22,603 nucleotides of DNA, taken from IMG/VR virus record IMGVR_UViG_3300042562_003143, positions 1 through 22,603 of that record. One strand, written 5' to 3'. This document shows positions 8,697 to 14,936 of the stretch, in pieces. The position numbers and the translations under genes are program-made. Every line of letters begins with the position of its first letter. The first letter of the stretch is position 1. This DNA comes from a virus. The notes beneath the pieces were generated by a model. It saw only the letters and a list, made by a program, of their open reading frames with translations. It was not told where the DNA came from and made no database searches.

Positions 8697-9646
8697 TCTT
8701 GCGGTGCCTCGTCGGTGGTGCCGTCGGTCTCGTCAATCTCACCGAATTCCACCTGCCCGATCGCCTCGGTGGCCCGCTTTGGGTCGCCCTTGCAGAAGAC
8801 AAGCACATTCTGATGGGTGCGGCCCAGTTTCCGCGAGGCTTCGAATTGTCGCCCGGCGCGGATTGGAAGCGACCCGACGGCTGTGACGAGGATCGCATCG
8901 TTGTAGAACCGGGCACCTGCGGCCTCGAAGGCCTCCACCGTTTTGCCGGGTAAGTTCACGAGGAAACCGCCCGCGTCCCGCACATCGCCTATCACCCAGA
9001 CGGCGAAGCGATCGTTGCGCAGACGGGATACCGCCCCGGCGATGATCTGGGTGTAGGCGTCGAAGAAGGCGTCCTTGCCCAGAGTGGAAAGGTCGGCCGG
9101 GTCGTCGGAATAGACCTCAAGATTCCAGTAAGGCGGGCAACTGAAGATCAGGTCGGCATCCACAGACTTCGCCAGCGTGGCGATGTCGCGACTGTCGCCG
9201 GTGATCCATTGCGGGGCGGGGCCCGAGCCCAGCGCGGCCTGGGCCCGATTGGCGGCGACCTGTTCGGCGCGGAGTTCGATGCCGACGTAGTCACGGCCCA
9301 GTTGGGACGCGACAATACCGCGCACGGAACCGCCCGCGAAGGGATCGAGGACCGTGCCGCCTTGGGGGCAGAACCACCGATAGGCGATTTCGCAAAGGAC
9401 CGGATCGAAGATCGATGTGCCGGAGGCCGTGGCTGCGTCAGAGGCTTGGTAATGATCGGCAAGGAAAGTTTCGGTGGTCAATTCGTGACCCAGTTCGGCC
9501 TCTTTGGCGCGCTTTTTGGCGTAGAAGCTCGGATCGCCCGACGAATGCGATGGCATCAAGACGCCGCCATTGGTCTTTTCGCCGCCGACCACATGCTCGC
9601 CGCGCATCAGGTCCTGGCCGAAAGTGCGGGCGGGAGACTTAACCAT
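8693..9646 (-). CDS. DNA methyltransferase, N6-adenine/N4-cytosine class (phage orphan)
   Basis: 317 aa. S-adenosylmethionine-binding motif I is DPFAGGSVRG near residues 111-120, with the acidic motif II in VGIEL near 131-135. The catalytic motif IV is SCPPYW near 179-184, where classical enzymes have (D/N/S)PPY. Motif I precedes motif IV directly. The C-terminus ends QNVLVFCKGDP. It starts at the ATG at 9646, preceded by AAAAGGAGG, and overlaps the ParB-like gene by eight bases. In many alphaproteobacterial prophages the ParB-like and methylase parts are one polypeptide; here they are separate but coupled. No restriction endonuclease is nearby, so it probably protects phage DNA or acts in regulation. 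Confidence 0.88.
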   Translation of the reverse strand: MVKSPARTFGQDLMRGEHVVGGEKTNGGVLMPSHSSGDPSFYAKKRAKEAELGHELTTETFLADHYQASDAATASGTSIFDPVLCEIAYRWFCPQGGTVLDPFAGGSVRGIVASQLGRDYVGIELRAEQVAANRAQAALGSGPAPQWITGDSRDIATLAKSVDADLIFSCPPYWNLEVYSDDPADLSTLGKDAFFDAYTQIIAGAVSRLRNDRFAVWVIGDVRDAGGFLVNLPGKTVEAFEAAGARFYNDAILVTAVGSLPIRAGRQFEASRKLGRTHQNVLVFCKGDPKRATEAIGQVEFGEIDETDGTTDEAPQE

Positions 9647-10430
9647 GAGCGGCCTCCTTTTTTTGGCGGCGGGCGGTTGCGGCTTTGGCGACCTGATCGG
9701 CCAGACCGCCACCGCCGAGGACCGCGCCGTCGTTGAAAGCCTTTGCCGCGCCGGGCTTGTAACCCTTGCGCGAGCCATTGCCGGGCATAGGGCTGCCGCC
9801 TGGGCAGGCGCGATCACCCTCGCCACGGCCAAGTTCGGAACGGATGCCGATGTCCAGCCAGGCGCGCTTGCGATCCTGCCACCAGCCTTTGCGGGCATCG
9901 AGGATTGAGAAGGGCGGGATGCCAAAGCGGGCGGCCAGACTGCCGGACGACGAAGCGCTTGGTGGGGCGTCACCTTCGCCAGCCCCACCGCCCTGACCGT
10001 CGCCGCCCAGCGCACCCGCATCGCCAAATTCAAACCCCGCCAGCAATTCCTCCAGTTCAGCTTCGTCAAAGCCGATCATGTCCAGATCGAAGTTTTCGTC
10101 GCGCAGCGCCGCCAGTTCCGAGGCCAGCAACGCGTTGTCCCATCCGGCGTTCTCGGCAATTCGGTTGTCGGCCAAGATCAGGGCCCGGCGCTGGGCCTCG
10201 GACAAATGGTCCAGGATGATCACCGGCACTTCGGTCAGGCCGAGGCTCTGCGCCGCCAGAAGCCGCCCGTGCCCGGCGATGATAACGTCGTCCTCGCCGA
10301 TCAGGATCGGATTGGTGAAACCAAACTCCGCCATCGAGGCCGCAATCTGCGCCACTTGATCTGCGGAATGGGTGCGGGCATTGCGGATGTAGGGCACCAG
10401 CCGGACGGTTTGCATCATGTCGATCTGCAA
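9639..10430 (-). CDS. ParB/Sulfiredoxin-like N-terminal domain protein
   Basis: 263 aa from a TTG at 10430 that has AGGAG eight bases upstream; ATGs at 10418 and 10415 are alternatives. The ParB-like domain spans roughly 1-95: LVPYIRNARTHSADQVAQIAA, then NPILIGEDDVIIAGHGRLLAAQ with the GHGR motif, then LSEAQRRALILADNRIAENAGWD. A C-terminal part (RFGIPPFSILDARKGWWQDRKRAW, then Gly-rich) is the linker that in other phages leads directly into the methylase domain. This suggests the pair derives from a single ParB-methylase fusion. Such proteins in prophages accompany orphan methylases; exact role is unclear and chromosome partition is unlikely. Confidence 0.85.
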   Translation of the reverse strand: MQIDMMQTVRLVPYIRNARTHSADQVAQIAASMAEFGFTNPILIGEDDVIIAGHGRLLAAQSLGLTEVPVIILDHLSEAQRRALILADNRIAENAGWDNALLASELAALRDENFDLDMIGFDEAELEELLAGFEFGDAGALGGDGQGGGAGEGDAPPSASSSGSLAARFGIPPFSILDARKGWWQDRKRAWLDIGIRSELGRGEGDRACPGGSPMPGNGSRKGYKPGAAKAFNDGAVLGGGGLADQVAKAATARRQKKEAAHG

Positions 10431-10453
10431 GGGGCGATCTCCTGAAAGGAAAA

Positions 10454-10476
10454 GGCCCGGTGACAAACACCGGGCC
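10454..10476 (-). terminator. Rho-independent terminator-like hairpin upstream of the ParB-like gene
   Basis: A perfect 9-bp stem, GGCCCGGTG/CACCGGGCC, with a 5-base loop. In the minus direction it is followed by TTTTCCTTT. It would end transcripts coming from the DUF6362/AlpA/HTH operon, or act as an attenuator, because the ribosome site of the ParB-like gene (AGGAG, about 10439-10443) follows immediately. Confidence 0.75.
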
Positions 10477-10533
10477 AGTTGAGACGGCAGGGAGGCGGGC
10501 GGAAGCGGCGGGTTGCGAAGTGCGTGCGTACCT

Positions 10534-10569
10534 GCGAACCCAATAGTGCGAACCCAGGGCGCGAACCCA
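10534..10569. repeat. Three direct repeats GCGAACCCA
   Basis: Identical 9-mers begin at 10534, 10548 and 10561, spaced 14 and 13 bases. They lie just upstream, in the minus direction, of the terminator hairpin before the ParB-like gene. Spacing slightly above one helical turn would suit a DNA-binding protein site, but no function can be assigned. Confidence 0.6.
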
Positions 10570-10828
10570 GAAAAAATGTGTGACGCTAGAGGCTTAGCGC
10601 GCACTTGCCCCCCGCATACGCTGGGTTCCGGGGTGGAACCAAAGGGGGGAGGGGGTGGGCGTTGGCCCGGCGCGCCCGATCCTCGGAGGCCGATGCCGAG
10701 CGGTCGATCCCGCTGCATGCACCCCTCGCCGAGGATATCCAATTTCTACGCCGGGATGCCCGAAAATGTCTCGCACGATGTTCGGCGAGTTTGTGGGCTG
10801 GTGTGGGGATATGACCGCCCATGTGGTG

Positions 10829-11263
10829 TCAGCGTCCCGCGACCGAATTGGAGGGCACGCGCTTTTTCGGTTGCTCTTTCAAGTGGTTGCGGACGGTCAA
10901 GATTGCCGCCACCCACCGCCGCCACGCTGTTTGGCGCACGCATCCGATTTTTATGCAGACCTGCCGCCACCGCTGACCCTCGGCCCGATACCAAATCAGT
11001 TTGGCATCGTCGGGCGACAGCCACCGCAGCCAGTCGATGCATTCCTCCATCGCCTGGATATCGGCGGCGGTCGGGATGATCCGGATGCGGAAGCTGTCGT
11101 AGCCATAGGCGTGCTGGGCCTCGTGGATGTATTCGGGCCAACTCTGGCCATACCCCTTCGGCCCCGATCCATTCGGGTTGGGCAGGCGCCGCAGGGTAAG
11201 CGCCGCCTCCTCGAAGCGGTCCTCGATCTCGCGTGGGGACAGGTCGATGGAGAACGCCTTCAT
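10829..11263 (-). CDS. DUF6362-like helix-turn-helix protein
   Basis: 144 aa. The pattern AALTLRRLP, GYGQSWPEYIHEAQHAYGYD, MEECIDWLRWLSPDDAKLIWYRAEGQRWRQVC, then TAWRRWVAAILTVRNHL matches the DUF6362 family, whose C-terminal half resembles a sigma-like helix-turn-helix ending in TxWRRW. The start is the ATG at 11263 with GGAG upstream; it overlaps the AlpA-like gene stop by ATGA. Probably a DNA-binding regulator or a phage late-function protein; the family has no established function that I know. Confidence 0.65.
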   Translation of the reverse strand: MKAFSIDLSPREIEDRFEEAALTLRRLPNPNGSGPKGYGQSWPEYIHEAQHAYGYDSFRIRIIPTAADIQAMEECIDWLRWLSPDDAKLIWYRAEGQRWRQVCIKIGCVRQTAWRRWVAAILTVRNHLKEQPKKRVPSNSVAGR

Positions 11264-11469
11264 TTTGCACTCCCTTTCGCCTTGCGCTCTCGGGCGCGCA
11301 GCCAGGCATTGACTGCGGTGGCGCGGTAAAGCACCCGGCGGCCCACGCGGATCGAGGGCGGCCCATCGCCCTCGGTTTCCCAACGGCGCAGGGTTTCGAC
11401 CGAAAGGCCCAGCTTTTGCGCCAGGTCTTGGCGGGACACCATCCCATCCAGCAGATCAGCGGCTGCCAT
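11260..11469 (-). CDS. AlpA/excisionase-like (MerR-type) winged helix DNA-binding protein
   Basis: 69 aa. LVSRQDLAQKLGLSVETLRRWE-type helix-turn-helix followed by GPPSIRVGRRVLYRATAVNAWL wing is the classic AlpA/Xis-like HTH_17 architecture. I choose the ATG at 11469 because GGGGGA then stands seven bases upstream; an ATG at 11475 would touch the ribosome site. It overlaps the DUF6362-like gene by four bases. Such proteins act as excisionases or activate integrase genes. Here the integrase lies 3.5 kb away on the other strand, so the link to excision is inferred. Confidence 0.82.
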   Translation of the reverse strand: MAAADLLDGMVSRQDLAQKLGLSVETLRRWETEGDGPPSIRVGRRVLYRATAVNAWLRARERKAKGSAK

Positions 11470-11503
11470 CGTCATTCCCCCTTTTTCATGGATTTGCTCG
11501 CCC

Positions 11504-12517
11504 TCAGCGCACACCCCTAAGCCGAAGGCGTTCGGCGGTGACCAAGCCCATCCCAAGCATGGCATCGCGGATCGAATTGCTGATTGACGACGTCGGCAGA
11601 TATCCGTCGCCATTCACGATTTTGGCGTAAAAGGCCGCCAATTCCTCGGTGCTGGGCCGAACCGTCAAGCCGCTCGATTTTGGCCGCGTGGCCGAGGGGC
11701 CGCCGCAGCTGCGTTCGGTGGCTTTCGCCGCTCGATCCAGCATTTGCCGGTGGGCCCGCGCCATCGGCGCGTCCAGCGCCTTCGGCCCATCCGGTGGTTC
11801 GGGTTTGGCTCGGCGGGTCAACCGTGCGATTTCGATGATCCTGGCGTGCCCGAACCCGAAATCGGCCATCCATCGCCGGACGTGCTGCCTTGCATGCCAG
11901 CCTTGCCACCAGCCGGGCAATTGCCCGTCCGGATCGTGCCCGATTGCTCTCAGCAATTCTTCGAAAAAGGCCTCGAAGGCCTGATCTTCGCTCGGCGAAA
12001 CCCCGGCGCCGGAGTCGGGCGGAGGCTTGGCGACGGACTCACAGGCAGGTGCTTGCGCACGCACACCCTCCTCCTCCTTCTTTCTATTTACAGGGTTTAT
12101 ATTCGAGTCCGGATTCCAGACTCGGCTTTTTCCGGAACCGTGTCCGGTTTCCAGACGCGGCTCGTCGGAAAACTCACCCTTCTCGGGCTCAAAGCCGTGT
12201 CCGGTTTCCGGACTCGGATCGGCGTCCAGCTGGCGCCCGAAATCCTTCTCGAAAGCGAGCAGATACCGCGTCCGCAATTGCCGCTTGGTCTGCGGGTCAA
12301 CCCGTCGCAGCCGCTGGATCAGGCCCAAATCCTCCAACTCGGCGAGGTGGACGTTCAATTGCGACCGCGAAACCTCGGCGTCGTAGGCAAGCTGATCCTG
12401 GCTGGGAAAGCACCCGATATCCGGATTGTGCCGGTCGCAAAGATGCCAAAGGACGAGCTTGGTTGCGGGCTTCAACCCGCGCTGCAAGATCGCCCAATTC
12501 GTGCCTCTATGGCTCAT
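11504..12517 (-). CDS. Helix-turn-helix replication-type protein
   Basis: 337 aa. An N-terminal winged helix (KLVLWHLCDRHN, CFPSQDQLAYDAEVSRSQLNVHLAELEDLGLIQRL) is followed by a Glu/Pro/Gly-rich linker at about 100-165 encoded by repeated DNA, and a C-terminal domain with GWWQGWHARQHVRRWM and FGHARIIEIARLTRRA. Proteins of this layout are common in the early regions of Rhodobacterales prophages and resemble phage replication initiators. Replication function is inference from architecture, position and the internal repeats. ATG at 12517 overlaps the probable end of the upstream small gene as ATGA. Confidence 0.75.
   Translation of the reverse strand: MSHRGTNWAILQRGLKPATKLVLWHLCDRHNPDIGCFPSQDQLAYDAEVSRSQLNVHLAELEDLGLIQRLRRVDPQTKRQLRTRYLLAFEKDFGRQLDADPSPETGHGFEPEKGEFSDEPRLETGHGSGKSRVWNPDSNINPVNRKKEEEGVRAQAPACESVAKPPPDSGAGVSPSEDQAFEAFFEELLRAIGHDPDGQLPGWWQGWHARQHVRRWMADFGFGHARIIEIARLTRRAKPEPPDGPKALDAPMARAHRQMLDRAAKATERSCGGPSATRPKSSGLTVRPSTEELAAFYAKIVNGDGYLPTSSISNSIRDAMLGMGLVTAERLRLRGVR
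12105..12217. repeat. Three 21-bp dyad repeats inside the replication-type gene (possible origin iterons)
   Basis: Copies at 12105-12125, 12140-12160 and 12197-12217. Each reads G(T/A)GTCCGG, three bases (WTT), then CC(A/G)GAC(T/G)CGG, so each is itself an inverted repeat of GTCCGG around a 3-base centre. They encode the linker peptides WNPDS, ETGHG and ETGHG. Phage initiator genes, such as lambda O, often carry origin iterons in the linker between the DNA-binding and C-terminal domains, which is where these lie. Confidence 0.6.
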
Positions 12518-12764
12518 ATGCCGCCCCCGTCGCCCTTACTTCCCAGGCAGCGCCGCGGCGCCGCCAATTCGTCTTGCAGGGCAAGGATCGCCACTTGCTG
12601 CGCGGGCCAGCGCCCCGGGGCAGCGCGGCCCTTCGCCGGAATGCGGTTTCGATCCGATCAAGGCGGGCGTTGATCCGGCGGAGGCGCGCGCGGATCGCCA
12701 CGCCCGCGTTGATCCCCAAAGTCCCGCCGTCTTCGCCCGGATGGTAGTGAGCGGACGGAATCAT
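12507..12764 (-). CDS. Small early protein with an apparent internal frameshift
   Basis: The open frame from ATG 12764 (GAGG upstream) gives 85 aa: a helical N-terminal half (VAIRARLRRINARLDRIETAF) then an Arg/Trp-rich tail that looks non-native. Reading one base out of phase after the CCCCGGGG run at 12613-12620 gives AQQVAILALQDELAAPRRCLG, much more protein-like. That frame stops at 12514, giving a classic ATGA overlap with the next gene. The intended product is therefore probably about 83 aa with a missing base (or two extra bases) near 12615. Function unknown; possibly a small helical early phage protein. Confidence 0.55.
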   Translation of the reverse strand: MIPSAHYHPGEDGGTLGINAGVAIRARLRRINARLDRIETAFRRRAALPRGAGPRSKWRSLPCKTNWRRRGAAWEVRATGAAYEP

Positions 12765-12847
12765 ACGCTGGCCCTCAGAAAGGGCGCGACGGTGCCCGCA
12801 GACATCCTTCGGACAGGTTGAAGCTGCCAGGAGACGAGCGCTGAGTG

Positions 12848-13087
12848 TCACTGCGGCCCCTCGGTGGGGGCCGCGCCAGCCCGAAGGACCGGCTTCCAAT
12901 TGAACGCGGATAGCGGGCATTCCAGCCCACGCTCGCTCGCAAGGCGCAAAACCGATGGATACCAACTTGACGGAAAAATGCCGGTTGTCTTTGCATAGCG
13001 GATCGAGTGAACGCTCACTCCGATCAAACTTGCCAAGGCACCTTGTCCTACTTCGCGGACGATCTGATGGACGAACGGGCGATTCAT
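12848..13087 (-). CDS. Cro-like helix-turn-helix regulator
   Basis: 79 aa from ATG 13087 (MNRPFVHQIVREVGQGALASLIG). QGALASLIGVSVHSIRYAKTTGIFPSSWYPSVLRLA is a Cro/C1-type helix-turn-helix with the W-hinge seen in small phage Cro-like regulators. It is divergent from the XRE repressor gene at 13174, with two operators between them, and it is the first gene of the leftward early genes. An in-frame TTG at 13123 overlaps the likely -35 element, so I reject that start. By position it would be the lytic-side regulator; that is inference. Confidence 0.72.
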   Translation of the reverse strand: MNRPFVHQIVREVGQGALASLIGVSVHSIRYAKTTGIFPSSWYPSVLRLASERGLECPLSAFNWKPVLRAGAAPTEGPQ

Positions 13088-13099
13088 GGAGCTACGATT

Positions 13100-13157
13100 G
13101 CTAAGTTTATTAGCTATCGTCAAGACAATTAAAACCTGTTGCGCTAAGATACTTAGC
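13100..13157. promoter_or_regulatory. Divergent control region with two 15-bp operators (OA, OB)
   Basis: Two perfect inverted repeats, GCTAA-GTTTA-TTAGC (13100-13114) and GCTAA-GATAC-TTAGC (13143-13157), lie between the Cro-like and XRE genes. OB overlaps a plausible plus-strand -10 (TAAGAT, 13145-13150) that is 17 bases from AAGACA (13122-13127). OA lies just downstream of a minus-strand TTGACG (13118-13123). The layout would let the repressor control both promoters. Promoter assignments are by eye; the minus -10 is weak. Confidence 0.8.
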
Positions 13158-13173
13158 AGATCAGGTTCCCGTC

Positions 13174-13443
13174 ATGAGCGATCCTGACCGTCCTTACGCC
13201 GATATCGCGGCACGTCTGAAGTGGCACCGAGACTTAGAGGGGCTCACGCAGGACGACTACGCCGCCAAGATCGGGATGAAGCGTCCCCGCTATTCCTTGT
13301 GGGAAGCGGGCACGCACAGGCTTTCGCTTGATGGGGCGCTGGCCTTGCGCCGCAGGTTCGGATTGTCGCTGGATTTCATGTACGAAGGCATCGACGACGC
13401 GTTGCCCATGACTTTGCGCAACGCCTGGCGCGACAAGCCCTGA
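13174..13443 (+). CDS. XRE-family helix-turn-helix repressor (CI-like, short)
   Basis: 89 aa. The HTH_3 domain covers about residues 10-70: RLKWHRDLEGLTQDDYAAKIGMKRPRYSLWEAGTHRLSLDGALALRRRFGLSLDFMYEG. The G-L-T-Q and W-E-x-G signatures are typical XRE. There is no C-terminal peptidase or dimerisation domain, so it is not a LexA-like cleavable repressor. It reads away from the Cro-like gene and its promoter contains the OB operator, suggesting autoregulation and a role in maintaining lysogeny. The stop codon lies in a hairpin (AAGCCC/GGGCTT, 13435-13453) without a T tract. Confidence 0.88.
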   Translation: MSDPDRPYADIAARLKWHRDLEGLTQDDYAAKIGMKRPRYSLWEAGTHRLSLDGALALRRRFGLSLDFMYEGIDDALPMTLRNAWRDKP

Positions 13444-13588
13444 GTAAGGGCTTCCAAAAAATCTACTGTGAAACCTGATTCGTCTGCGCCCGCCCGCAGG
13501 ATGTCTATTCGGTCACGCATGTTCCTGTTCCGTTCTACTTTAGCGAGCATGTCGAAAGGCAGGACTGCGGTCAATGACAATGGGGAGT

Positions 13589-13634
13589 GCCAAGAAATTT
13601 AGCGTTACGGTCTTGCAATGCTAAGAAAGTTAGC
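13589..13634. promoter_or_regulatory. Two further operators (OC, OD) upstream of the integrase operon
   Basis: OC at 13589-13603 is GCCAA-GAAAT-TTAGC (one arm mismatch) and OD at 13620-13634 is GCTAA-GAAAG-TTAGC (perfect arms). They start 31 bases apart, about three helical turns, so proteins would sit on the same face. They share the 15-bp architecture of OA and OB and precede the plus-strand operon beginning at 13674. The same repressor probably controls integration genes and early genes. Confidence 0.75.
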
Positions 13635-13673
13635 GCAGCATCGCCCAAAGCACTTGTGCGAAGGACGAGCCCC

Positions 13674-14141
13674 ATGGATCACACGACCACGACCACGACC
13701 ACCCCGCATCCCGCGCAGGCCGTTGCCGCCCTCCTTGCCTTGCCGCGCGGGGAACAAATCCCGGCGACCTTGCGCCTTTGCCTGGAATGCGGCGGCACCT
13801 TGATCCGACCGGGGCAGGGCACTCATCTTTTCGAGATCACGATTTTGGGCATCCACGCGCGGGGCGAGGATTTGCCCGCGGCGGCTCGGAATTGGTTAAC
13901 GGTCGGGCGCAATCAGCACCCAGCCGACCCGGAGGCGACCCCGGACTGGCCCGGCGAAACCCTTTCGGAATACGCCCGCGCCCTTGCCATCCTTGCCCGC
14001 CCGGAGGGCTGGCGCGACGATAAATTGCGCGCGGCCTGCCATTCGATCTTGCGGCTTTCCGGCGATTGGATGACCTCCGACCGCGCCCGGCAGATGCTGC
14101 ACCAGCTTGACCGCGACGCGGCTTTGCGGGGGCAGGCATGA
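13674..14141 (+). CDS. Hypothetical protein, first gene of the integrase operon
   Basis: 155 aa, soluble. An N-terminal poly-Thr tract (TTTTTTT near residues 4-10) is followed by helices, then TLRLCLECGGTLIRPGQGTHLFEITILGIHARG (two Cys, possibly metal-binding but without a second pair) and a helical C-terminus with PDWPGETLSEYARALAIL. AAGGA stands nine bases before the ATG and two operators lie 40-85 bases upstream. The stop overlaps the next ATG by four bases. Function not recognised. Confidence 0.72.
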   Translation: MDHTTTTTTTPHPAQAVAALLALPRGEQIPATLRLCLECGGTLIRPGQGTHLFEITILGIHARGEDLPAAARNWLTVGRNQHPADPEATPDWPGETLSEYARALAILARPEGWRDDKLRAACHSILRLSGDWMTSDRARQMLHQLDRDAALRGQA

Positions 14142-14362
14142 TCGCCAAACCCACCCAAGGCGAAATTCGCGCAAGGCTGCAATGGGCGGCGCTTCATGCC
14201 CGCGCCGCGCAAGAGCGCCGCGCCGCCGCCGCGCGACGGATTGCCCATTGCGCCTTGGTCATCGCGGCGGGCGCGGCCGTGGGGATCATCTTGGCAAGGG
14301 CCCCGGCCAATTGCGCCGCGACGATTTTGCAGGCCGAGGAACAGGCGGGGCAGAAATGGTGA
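14138..14362 (+). CDS. Small membrane protein
   Basis: 74 aa. A cationic N-terminal helix rich in Ala and Arg (ARLQWAALHARAAQERRAAAARR) is followed by one transmembrane segment (IAHCALVIAAGAAVGIILA, about residues 35-53) and a short polar tail. The positive charges before the segment predict the N-terminus in the cytoplasm. It is coupled to its neighbours by ATGA at its start and by a seven-base overlap at its end. Function unknown. Confidence 0.65.
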   Translation: MIAKPTQGEIRARLQWAALHARAAQERRAAAARRIAHCALVIAAGAAVGIILARAPANCAATILQAEEQAGQKW

Positions 14363-14751
14363 AACCCCGCCGCCTTTCGTGCAAGCACCCAGCTTTCACC
14401 CGCCACGCCGATCACCAGCGCCTTTGGGCCTTGGTGGAGGGGGCGGTGATCGACGCCTTTCGCAACCATCCGGATTATTTGACCGACCGCGGCGCACAGC
14501 TTGCGGCGGGCAGCATCACCAAGCGCGTGGTCGGCCAATTGGTCGGCCACGCCCAACAGACCCTTGCGGGTGGTCGCCTCGGCGGCTGTCGGCCAGACAG
14601 CGGCACTAGAACCGCCAGCGGCTGCCCTCCCGTGTCCTGCGGAGAGGGCCAAGCGGGGCGCGCGCATCTTCCAGCGCGCCCCGCCGAGGCCGATCCGCCT
14701 GCACCATTCGCCACTTTCTTTTGCCCCTTGGACACGGAGGGTTCGGCATGA
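14356..14751 (+). CDS. Hypothetical protein
   Basis: 131 aa from the ATG at 14356, inside the last codons of the preceding gene. The N-terminal 70 residues (HPAFTRHADHQRLWALVEGAVIDAFRNHPDYLT, then GAQLAAGSITKRVVGQLVGHA) are helical and well ordered. The C-terminal half is Pro/Gly/Cys-rich and probably disordered. The N-terminal part resembles short phage proteins of unknown function from Rhodobacterales. Stop overlaps the next ATG. Confidence 0.65.
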   Translation: MVKPRRLSCKHPAFTRHADHQRLWALVEGAVIDAFRNHPDYLTDRGAQLAAGSITKRVVGQLVGHAQQTLAGGRLGGCRPDSGTRTASGCPPVSCGEGQAGRAHLPARPAEADPPAPFATFFCPLDTEGSA

Positions 14752-14936
14752 ACCAAGCCTTGCGACCCGCAGGAATCCGATCAACCGATATCGAAAAATC
14801 GGTCCGCGCCGTCCTTCAAGGCGGCGCGCAGGTCCATCGAGTCACGGTCAATATCGCAGAGGGCAAGATCGTGATCGACACGACAGCCGATCCCGACGGC
14901 CCGCGCAGCTTTGACGCCTTGGATTTCAAGAAATGA
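14748..14936 (+). CDS. Small hypothetical protein
   Basis: 62 aa. IRSTDIEKSVRAVLQGGAQVHRVTVNIAEGKIVIDT forms a helix followed by a beta hairpin, then an acidic loop and FDALDFKK. GGAGG stands about eight bases before the ATG. It overlaps the integrase start by four bases. Small proteins of this type are frequently the gene before a tyrosine integrase in Rhodobacterales prophages. It might influence recombination directionality, but there is no motif to prove it. Confidence 0.7.
   Translation: MNQALRPAGIRSTDIEKSVRAVLQGGAQVHRVTVNIAEGKIVIDTTADPDGPRSFDALDFKK

Larger units (their letters stand above)
10431..10828. other. Intergenic region between ParB-like gene and DUF6362-like gene
   Basis: About 400 bases with no supported gene. 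It holds a terminator-like hairpin (10454-10476), three GCGAACCCA repeats (10534-10569) and a second inverted repeat GGTTCC-GGGGT-GGAACC near 10622-10638 without a T tract. Short open frames here are G/C- and Arg/Pro-rich and look like shadows. The region probably contains the promoter of the ParB-methylase-PLP unit. Confidence 0.6.

Noticed and set aside
12105-12217. CRISPR-like array
   Set aside because: Only three dyad repeats with unequal spacers of 14 and 36 bases inside a coding gene; no cas genes.
13435-13453. Hairpin AAGCCC/GGGCTT at the XRE stop as a terminator
   Set aside because: It is followed by an A run, not a T run, on the plus strand, and has no T run after it on the minus strand.
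13290-13580. Minus-strand frame overlapping the XRE repressor gene
   Set aside because: Overlaps most of the XRE 3' half antisense, no good ribosome site, no family resemblance. The 13444-13588 stretch otherwise shows nothing definite.
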